Under the pieces are notes generated by a model. It was not told where the DNA came from and searched no databases. It saw nothing but the letters and a program-made list of their open reading frames with translations. 64,000 bases of DNA from Psychromonas arctica DSM 14288 (GTDB lineage Bacteria; Pseudomonadota; Gammaproteobacteria; Enterobacterales; Psychromonadaceae). A program made the position numbers and the translations under genes. Of this stretch, positions 58,920 to 64,000 are shown piece by piece; position 1 is the first letter of the stretch; every line of letters begins with the position of its first letter. The stretch lies in contig NZ_KI519485.1 of the NCBI RefSeq assembly GCF_000482725.1, positions 18,674 to 82,673 on the forward strand. The letters are read 5' to 3'.

Positions 58920-59542
58920 AGTTCGACGTGTTTTTAAAATCATGGCAAGGCACGCAATTAGAAAACCGATGGCAACGGTTCCTGATTGCAGTGCTGGTGC
59001 TATCTAATTTGCTGCTTGCGGTAGCAGCATTTTCTCGCAATACCGTGGTAGCCATTCAACCGCCAACCTTGTCTGAAACGGCTGAAGTGTCACGAAACCA
59101 GGCTACTCAGCCTTACTTGGAATCCTGGGGGCTCTACCTAGCTGAGCTTATGGGCAACGTGACGCCGGGCAATGTGTCTTTTATCCGGGTTGCTATCGAG
59201 CCGCTACTTTCACCTGCGGTGTACCAGCAAGTGGTCGATGCACTGGAGATTCAGGCAAGACAGATCCGTGAAGACCGAGTCACGCTCAAATTCCAACCCA
59301 GACAAGTGGAGTATGAGTATGAAACCGGCCATGTCTTTGTGACCGGTTATTCCTTGGTCTCTGGACCATCTGGAGATGAACAGCGTCAAACTCGCACCTA
59401 TGAGTTTGACATCGACATTGAGCAATACCGTCCAAAGCTCAATTGGATGGATACGTATGAGGGGCAAGCTAGAACGAAGCGCGTTCGTGAAAAGTTGACC
59501 CAAGAGCAAAACCGGAGGGTGAATGATGCGAACCAAAATTAG
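58916..59542 (+). CDS. traE: Type IV secretion protein TraE (VirB5/TraE family)
   Basis: 208 residues with GTG start. N-terminal membrane anchor (22-42, FLIAVLVLSNLLLAVAAF), then a periplasmic domain resembling VirB8/TraE. Part of the F-type mating channel core. Overlaps both traL (4 bases) and traK (20 bases). Confidence 0.92.
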   Translation: MKFDVFLKSWQGTQLENRWQRFLIAVLVLSNLLLAVAAFSRNTVVAIQPPTLSETAEVSRNQATQPYLESWGLYLAELMGNVTPGNVSFIRVAIEPLLSPAVYQQVVDALEIQARQIREDRVTLKFQPRQVEYEYETGHVFVTGYSLVSGPSGDEQRQTRTYEFDIDIEQYRPKLNWMDTYEGQARTKRVREKLTQEQNRRVNDANQN

Positions 59543-60422
59543 TCGATGGCTGACTCCAAGCTTAATCGCAATCAGCTTGAGTGGCGTCCTGTTATCTCAA
59601 GCGTCGTATGCAGACGTGGAATTGCCGATTGTGCCAGCCAGTGTGATGAAGCAGTCTGCTACTGCAAATCCACCGACTCAAACCAATACGGCTTCAACGG
59701 ATGTGCCAACAACGCTAATGATGACACCGGGAGTTAATGAACTGATCCCTGTAGCTCTTGGTCATCTGAATCGGATTGTGACGCCGTTTGAATCGCCTCA
59801 GGTGAGAACAACCAGTGATGCTCAGACGCAAATCAAGGGGAATGTTGTATATGTAGCCACTGACAAAGAATCACCGGTTTCACTTTACATCACTCCGCCT
59901 GGTCAGGAAGCGCCCGCATTATCTGTCACCTTAGTACCTCGTCGTATTCCACCGCGTGAAATTACCTTAGCTATTGATGGTCAGCAGTGGCCTATTAAGG
60001 GCGTCGTGAACCGAAAAGCCGCCACTTGGGAAACGGCTCAGCCATACGTCGATAGCTTACGTGATTTACTCAGACGCCTTGCACTAAATGAGTTACCACA
60101 AGGCTATGACATCCGTTTAGCTGGCCAAACTGACACAAGCCCGAAATGTTTTCAGCCAGGTTTAAAGTTTGGTTTTAAGCAGGGGCAAATTGTGACGGGA
60201 CATTACTTCACCGTCTATGTAGGACTGGTTGAAAGCTTTGCCGATGAGCCGATAGAAGCCAGTGAAATAGCCTGTCATACACCAGATATAGTGGCAAGCG
60301 CCTACTGGCCTCGCAATATCTTGTTGCCGGGTGAAAAGACTGAGTTGTATGTGGTAGTTCGCAATCATCGTGAAGAAGCGTTGGAAAGTCAGCGACCTCC
60401 GCTTCTTGTGGGAGGTGAATAA
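59523..60422 (+). CDS. traK: Type IV secretion outer-membrane core protein TraK (VirB9-like)
   Basis: 299 residues with a signal peptide (LIAISLSGVLLSQASYA), secretin-like beta domains, and a C-terminal region contacting TraV and TraB in F-type systems. GGAGG at 59514 favours either ATG of the pair at 59523 and 59526. Two bases separate it from traB. Confidence 0.92.
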   Translation: MMRTKISRWLTPSLIAISLSGVLLSQASYADVELPIVPASVMKQSATANPPTQTNTASTDVPTTLMMTPGVNELIPVALGHLNRIVTPFESPQVRTTSDAQTQIKGNVVYVATDKESPVSLYITPPGQEAPALSVTLVPRRIPPREITLAIDGQQWPIKGVVNRKAATWETAQPYVDSLRDLLRRLALNELPQGYDIRLAGQTDTSPKCFQPGLKFGFKQGQIVTGHYFTVYVGLVESFADEPIEASEIACHTPDIVASAYWPRNILLPGEKTELYVVVRNHREEALESQRPPLLVGGE

Positions 60423-60424
60423 CG

Positions 60425-61714
60425 ATGAAAGCACAATGGGAACAAATGAGCCCGAATATGAAGCGGGGCCTATTGGTTGCCGGTATTGCTGGTGGTCTCA
60501 TCCTGATGGTGATGGTGTTTTCACCTAATCCTGACGATGGCTCAAGCAGTCGGAACCGACAGGAAACGATCCGGCACATTCTTACGGATACCAATACTCG
60601 TGATGTTGGGGTCGATAGTTTGGCTGCGAACGTAAAACTACTCAGTGAGCGCAATGAACAGTTACGTCGTGAAGTTGAGCGCTTGCGTCGTGACGTCGAT
60701 TCAGGACGGCTAAGCCCAGGTTCGCCTTCTATACCCAGTGAGGTCAATGCGGAGTTGGCTCGGCTTAGAGCGGAACTTGATGATGTTCGCGCTGGGGGAG
60801 ATTCAGTAGTTGAAGGCACAAATAGCCGTTTTGAAGTGCCTTTATCTGCCATGGAATTGCCTAATGAAGAAAGGCCACTGCCGTCTAACCCAGACGACTA
60901 TTTTGCCAATGCGCCGCTGCCTGATCCGCTCTATCAGCAGCCAGCCAATGGCCAAGGTACACGAGCTCGGGATGTTCCATTGCCGCCAATCACGATTCGT
61001 ATGATTGAACCTGAAGTGGTTGCTGAACCAGAGGTTGTTGTGCAAGAAGCGCCGCCTTTGTACCTACCGGCGGGCAGCATCATCTCAGGTACTTTGATCA
61101 CGGGTTTGGATGCCCCTACTCACGAGTCCGCAAGACGCGAACCTTTTCCTGCATTACTGAGGATTCAAAAGGAAGCCATTTTACCCAACCGATTCAGAGC
61201 GGATATCAAAGAGTGTTTCTTGATCGCCGCAGGTTACGGTGATTTGAGCTCTGAGCGTGCCTATTTGCGAGGCGAGACCATTTCATGTGTGAGAGAAGAT
61301 GGTGGCGTCATTGAAACACGACTGGATTCTTATGCCGTGGGTGAAGACGGTAAAGCCGGTATTCGTGGCCGATTAGTGTCGAAACAAGGCCAGCTGGTGG
61401 CCAAATCGATGATGGCCGGATTCCTTCAGGGCTTGGCAGGCGCATTTGATGTGAATCCTGTACCAACGATTCAGACGGGTAATGCCGGTGATACTCAGCT
61501 GTACCAACAAGTCATGAGCCAAGAAGCATTACAAGGCGCTGCGATTAAAGGCACCGGTAAAGCATTGGATAGAGTGGCCAAGTTCTATTTGGACATGGCT
61601 GAAAATATGTTCCCAGTCATAGAAGTAGACGCTGCGAGGAAAATTGAAGTCATAGTCACTCGTGGTGCCTCGTTGTCGTTGGCCACTTCGCAAGGGGGAG
61701 GTGCAAGAAGATGA
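60425..61714 (+). CDS. traB: Type IV secretion core protein TraB (VirB10-like)
   Basis: 429 residues. Cytoplasmic tail, one membrane helix (about 16-36), a coiled coil (about 60-120: LLSERNEQLRREVERLRRDV), a Pro-rich linker, and a C-terminal TrbI-type beta-barrel domain (AGSIISGTLITGLDAPT). It spans both membranes and joins TraK and TraV. Confidence 0.95.
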   Translation: MKAQWEQMSPNMKRGLLVAGIAGGLILMVMVFSPNPDDGSSSRNRQETIRHILTDTNTRDVGVDSLAANVKLLSERNEQLRREVERLRRDVDSGRLSPGSPSIPSEVNAELARLRAELDDVRAGGDSVVEGTNSRFEVPLSAMELPNEERPLPSNPDDYFANAPLPDPLYQQPANGQGTRARDVPLPPITIRMIEPEVVAEPEVVVQEAPPLYLPAGSIISGTLITGLDAPTHESARREPFPALLRIQKEAILPNRFRADIKECFLIAAGYGDLSSERAYLRGETISCVREDGGVIETRLDSYAVGEDGKAGIRGRLVSKQGQLVAKSMMAGFLQGLAGAFDVNPVPTIQTGNAGDTQLYQQVMSQEALQGAAIKGTGKALDRVAKFYLDMAENMFPVIEVDAARKIEVIVTRGASLSLATSQGGGARR

Positions 61715-61788
61715 AAAAATCCTGCATGTTGCTAACCGATCGAAGTCCGTTTCAGACAATAAGATGTGTATCCAGAGGAGAGTTAACC

Positions 61789-62361
61789 ATGACGACATCA
61801 ATGCAGAACAACCCAAAGCACCAGTCAAAACAGTGCTCTAAAGCTGGATTACTTTTATTGGCAGTCGGCTCAACCTTATTGTCTGGCTGTAGTTCATTGG
61901 GTCTTGGGAGTAGTGAATATGGATGCCCAGGTATGCCTGACGGTGTGCGCTGTTTATCCGCTCGTGAAGTCTATGAGCTTACAAGTAATGGGGCTGCACC
62001 CAAGACGATTGATGCTGTGGCGACTCGAATTGGTTCTCCCTCTGGGTATTCACAATCTGATTTAGAGACAGGACTGCTGAGCCATCCAGCATTACCTGAG
62101 ACGCAGCAATCTGCACCTCTTCGCATTCCTTCAAGGGTGATGCGGATTTGGATTGCGCCTTGGGAGGATGATCGTGGAGATCTGAATTTATCCAGCTACG
62201 TGTTTACCGAAATTGAACCGCGCCGGTGGGATATTGGGGTGTCAGCACCTCGAACGGTTTCGCCTGTGCTACGTCCACTTCAGACTCAGAGCGATTCAAC
62301 CACAGCGGGAGCTGATGGTAAGCGCGATAACTTGAGTATCTACGGAGAAACTAACGAATGA
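61789..62361 (+). CDS. traV: Type IV secretion lipoprotein TraV (VirB7-like)
   Basis: 190 residues from ATG 61789. Lipoprotein signal with lipobox LLSGC; two further cysteines in YGCPGMPDGVRC. The ATG at 61789 follows AGAGGAGAG at good spacing. The frame is open upstream to 61711 but that start would put the signal peptide far inside the protein. Anchors the core to the outer membrane. Confidence 0.92.
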   Translation: MTTSMQNNPKHQSKQCSKAGLLLLAVGSTLLSGCSSLGLGSSEYGCPGMPDGVRCLSAREVYELTSNGAAPKTIDAVATRIGSPSGYSQSDLETGLLSHPALPETQQSAPLRIPSRVMRIWIAPWEDDRGDLNLSSYVFTEIEPRRWDIGVSAPRTVSPVLRPLQTQSDSTTAGADGKRDNLSIYGETNE

Positions 62362-62744
62362 CAAATGCAGTTCGCACCATTCAAACTCAGCGCCTAATGA
62401 CCATTGGTGCGCTTGGTTTGATGGCGTTAATGATTTCGGAGCCCTCATTTGCGGGCACCGGTGGTGATGCTTTCACTGATGTGTGGGATACCCTAAAAGA
62501 TTGGACCCAAGGTACTTTGGGACGGATCGTAGCGGGAGCCATGGTTCTGGTGGGTATTGTGGGCGGTATCGCTCGCCAAAGCTTGATGGCTTTTGCCTTG
62601 GGCATTGGTGGCGGTATGGGTCTCTACAATACGCCAACAGTCGTTGAAAGTGTTATGTCTGCAACTTTACCTGTTGTTGCCAGCACTCAAGAAGTCATTG
62701 GCACAACAGTTCCAGCAATCAGCGCCGTCTTACTGGGCACCTGA
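62358..62744 (+). CDS. traA: Type IV pilin TraA
   Basis: 128 residues. Long leader (cleavage near SFAG, residue about 33) and two hydrophobic segments (about 55-75 and 78-95), as in F-type propilins. Overlaps traV by 4 bases (ATGA). Followed by a strong terminator, ending this transcription unit. Confidence 0.93.
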   Translation: MTNAVRTIQTQRLMTIGALGLMALMISEPSFAGTGGDAFTDVWDTLKDWTQGTLGRIVAGAMVLVGIVGGIARQSLMAFALGIGGGMGLYNTPTVVESVMSATLPVVASTQEVIGTTVPAISAVLLGT

Positions 62745-62785
62745 ATGTGAACCACAGTAAGCAGTTCACTTAAGGTAATCAAACT

Positions 62786-62833
62786 AGGTCTACACAACAT
62801 CGGGTTGTTGGTGATGTTGTGTAGACCTTTTCA
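62786..62833 (+). terminator. Strong terminator after traA
   Basis: A perfect 16-base stem, AGGTCTACACAACATC with its complement at 62813-62828, an 11-base loop, and TTTTC after the stem. Confidence 0.92.
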
Positions 62834-62963
62834 TTTCAGCGACGCCACATTAACGAACTTGGTTTACAGTGTTTGGTATATTAATACCTAAAGTGTTAAA
62901 ATTCCTATCTTAATAAACTATATGGTTTATACTGTTCGTGATATTCATACTTTGGGTGTTAAA

Positions 62964-63755
62964 ATGTCATCTAAAATAAACTGGCTTGTTGCTCATACTT
63001 CTCCTGGTGCGCTAGTACTTCAGCAATGGCTGACTGAAAACGGCGTGAGCTACTCGTTGGCTCAAAAGTACGCGCAGAACGGTTGGCTGAAGAAGCTTAG
63101 TTCTGGTGTGTACTATCGTCCAAATGCGCAGGGCGATATAAAGCCAACTTGGGTTGATGCCATTCAAGCATTGGATGTGCAATTGGGCGTTTCAGTTCAT
63201 TTGGCTGGATTGAGCAGCTTAACTCACCAGGGACTGAGTCACTATTTACAGCTGAACAAAGAGCAAGTTTGGATTTGCGTTAAAAACAAGTCGTCCTTAC
63301 CGAAATGGTTTCGTGAATTCCCTTATCAGAATTGGTTTTACTGTGGAAACCATAAGCTTGAAGTGAATCCCGAGAAAGATTTGAAAAGGATCACGGTCAA
63401 AGAGAAAGAACTCACTGTCAGCTGTGCAGAACTTGCTGCCTATGAAGTGGTAGACGCGATTGGAAAGCTGATTTCATTTGAGCATGTCGCAGAATTATTT
63501 CAGGGTTTAGTCAATCTTAGCCCTAGAAAAGTACAAGATATTCTTGAACGAAGCAGCTCTGTTCAGGCAAACCGAATATTTCTATTTCTGGGTCGATACT
63601 ACGATCACCAGTGGGTCAATCGCGTAGATGAAACAAGAATTAAATTGGGCGCAGGAAAGCGGCAGGTTGTCGAAAAAGGACGTTTTGATGAGCGATATCA
63701 AATCACAGTGCCAGAGATATTAAGCGTCAAAAAAGGTGAACAACATAATGGATAA
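62964..63755 (+). CDS. mosA: AbiEi-family antitoxin, MosA-like
   Basis: 263 residues from the ATG at 62964 (MSSKINWLVAHTSP); an in-frame ATG at 62922 would add 14 residues. An N-terminal winged helix (about 20-75: VSYSLAQKYAQNGWLKKLSSGVYYRPN) precedes an AbiEi C-terminal domain. AbiEi proteins repress their own operon and counter an AbiEii nucleotidyltransferase toxin. SXT carries the mosA/mosT maintenance pair at this same spot after traA. Its partner mosT, overlapping by 8 bases, is truncated here. Confidence 0.88.
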   Translation: MSSKINWLVAHTSPGALVLQQWLTENGVSYSLAQKYAQNGWLKKLSSGVYYRPNAQGDIKPTWVDAIQALDVQLGVSVHLAGLSSLTHQGLSHYLQLNKEQVWICVKNKSSLPKWFREFPYQNWFYCGNHKLEVNPEKDLKRITVKEKELTVSCAELAAYEVVDAIGKLISFEHVAELFQGLVNLSPRKVQDILERSSSVQANRIFLFLGRYYDHQWVNRVDETRIKLGAGKRQVVEKGRFDERYQITVPEILSVKKGEQHNG

Positions 63756-63843
63756 AGATAGCCCATATTACAAACAGGTTTCCTTGCTCATAAGAATGCT
63801 TCCTGTGGTAGCAACAGGGGGTTCTAGGGATTTTCCCCTCTAA
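63748..63843 (+). pseudogene. mosT: Truncated mosT (AbiEii-type toxin) N-terminus
   Basis: ATG at 63748 inside the mosA stop reads MDKDSPYYKQVSLLIRMLPV, the N-terminus typical of this AbiEii toxin group. After Val-Ala-Thr it changes to GGSRDFPL and stops at 63843. The expected ALKGGTAINLF nucleotidyltransferase motif is absent. The break at about 63817 coincides with GGGGGTTCTAGGGATT, which looks like the end of an inserted element; the rest lies beyond the window. Confidence 0.75.
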
Positions 63844-64000
63844 AAAGACATAATCCTCTGTAGACCACACCAATAAATGGCTGCGGAGGTGGTTTACTTT
63901 CAGCTTGGAGCCTAATCATCCACTATCGGCCTTGTTATTTCGCCAATATTGGGCAATTTCCCAGTATTAGTGAAGTTATACGTTCCGCTTAAGTTGATAT
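63817..64000. mobile_element. Possible left end of an inserted element in mosT
   Basis: From 63817 the DNA no longer matches mosT. It begins with a run of G and an imperfect inverted GGGATTTTCCCC, followed by a small stem around ACCACACC/GGAGGTGGT (63867-63895), features common at IS ends. No transposase frame is visible before the window ends, so the family is unknown. Confidence 0.45.

Noticed and set aside
61711-61788. Upstream start for traV overlapping traB
   Set aside because: It would place the lipoprotein signal about 45 residues inside the protein; the ATG at 61789 has a better ribosome site.

Overview
The window joins two kinds of DNA. Positions 1 to about 28,160 are AT-rich chromosome of a marine, probably cold-adapted gammaproteobacterium. 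Positions from about 28,160 to the right edge are the left part of an SXT/R391-family integrative and conjugative element (ICE) inserted in prfC. Host evidence: an Rnf complex and a complete Na+-pumping NADH dehydrogenase (nqrABCDEF with apbE and nqrM), anaerobic ribonucleotide reductase nrdDG behind FNR and NrdR sites, a lone CheV, clpSA with bpt (N-end rule), and a cold-shock gene with a long leader. A Psychromonas- or Moritella-like organism fits, but no rRNA is present to settle the genus.

Chromosome: rnfC (cut by the left edge), rnfB and rnfA on the minus strand; nrdD, nrdG, an uncharacterised gene, cheV, clpS and clpA on plus; infA and bpt on minus; bolA; nqrA to nqrF, apbE, nqrM; yaiI; a csp gene; an orphan histidine kinase; a PLP-dependent sulfur amino acid enzyme; a small exported protein; an RRM protein; a Bcr/CflA-type exporter; and the interrupted 5' end of prfC.

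ICE core genes in order: an AlpA-type excisionase candidate, int, srpR and srpM, the srpC/oriT region, mobI, rumB and rumA with a LexA box, a DEDDh exonuclease gene, a small gene, a WYL regulator, traI, traD, traJ, a DUF4400 gene, traLEKBVA, and a mosA-like antitoxin. The rest of the element (traC onward, setR/setCD, attR) lies beyond the window.

Cargo sits at the usual insertion points and is largely anti-phage in character: (1) between xis and int, a 672-residue protein joining a GHKL ATPase to a Shedu/DUF4263-like nuclease; (2) between the WYL regulator and traI, a type IC restriction-modification operon with a PrrC-like anticodon nuclease gene between hsdS and hsdR, followed by a SIR2-HerA pair; (3) between the DUF4400 gene and traL, an unidentified 195-residue protein; (4) after traA, a mosA-like gene whose toxin partner mosT is cut off after about 23 codons.

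Decay is visible. An IS66-family element with exact 8-bp target duplications splits a pentapeptide-repeat gene, its transposase needs a -1 frameshift at an A_AAA_AAG heptamer, and rumB carries a 2-bp frameshift. The strongest leads for new biology are the GHKL-nuclease fusion, the two-layer defence island under a possible WYL regulator, and a hairpin that covers the traI ribosome binding site.
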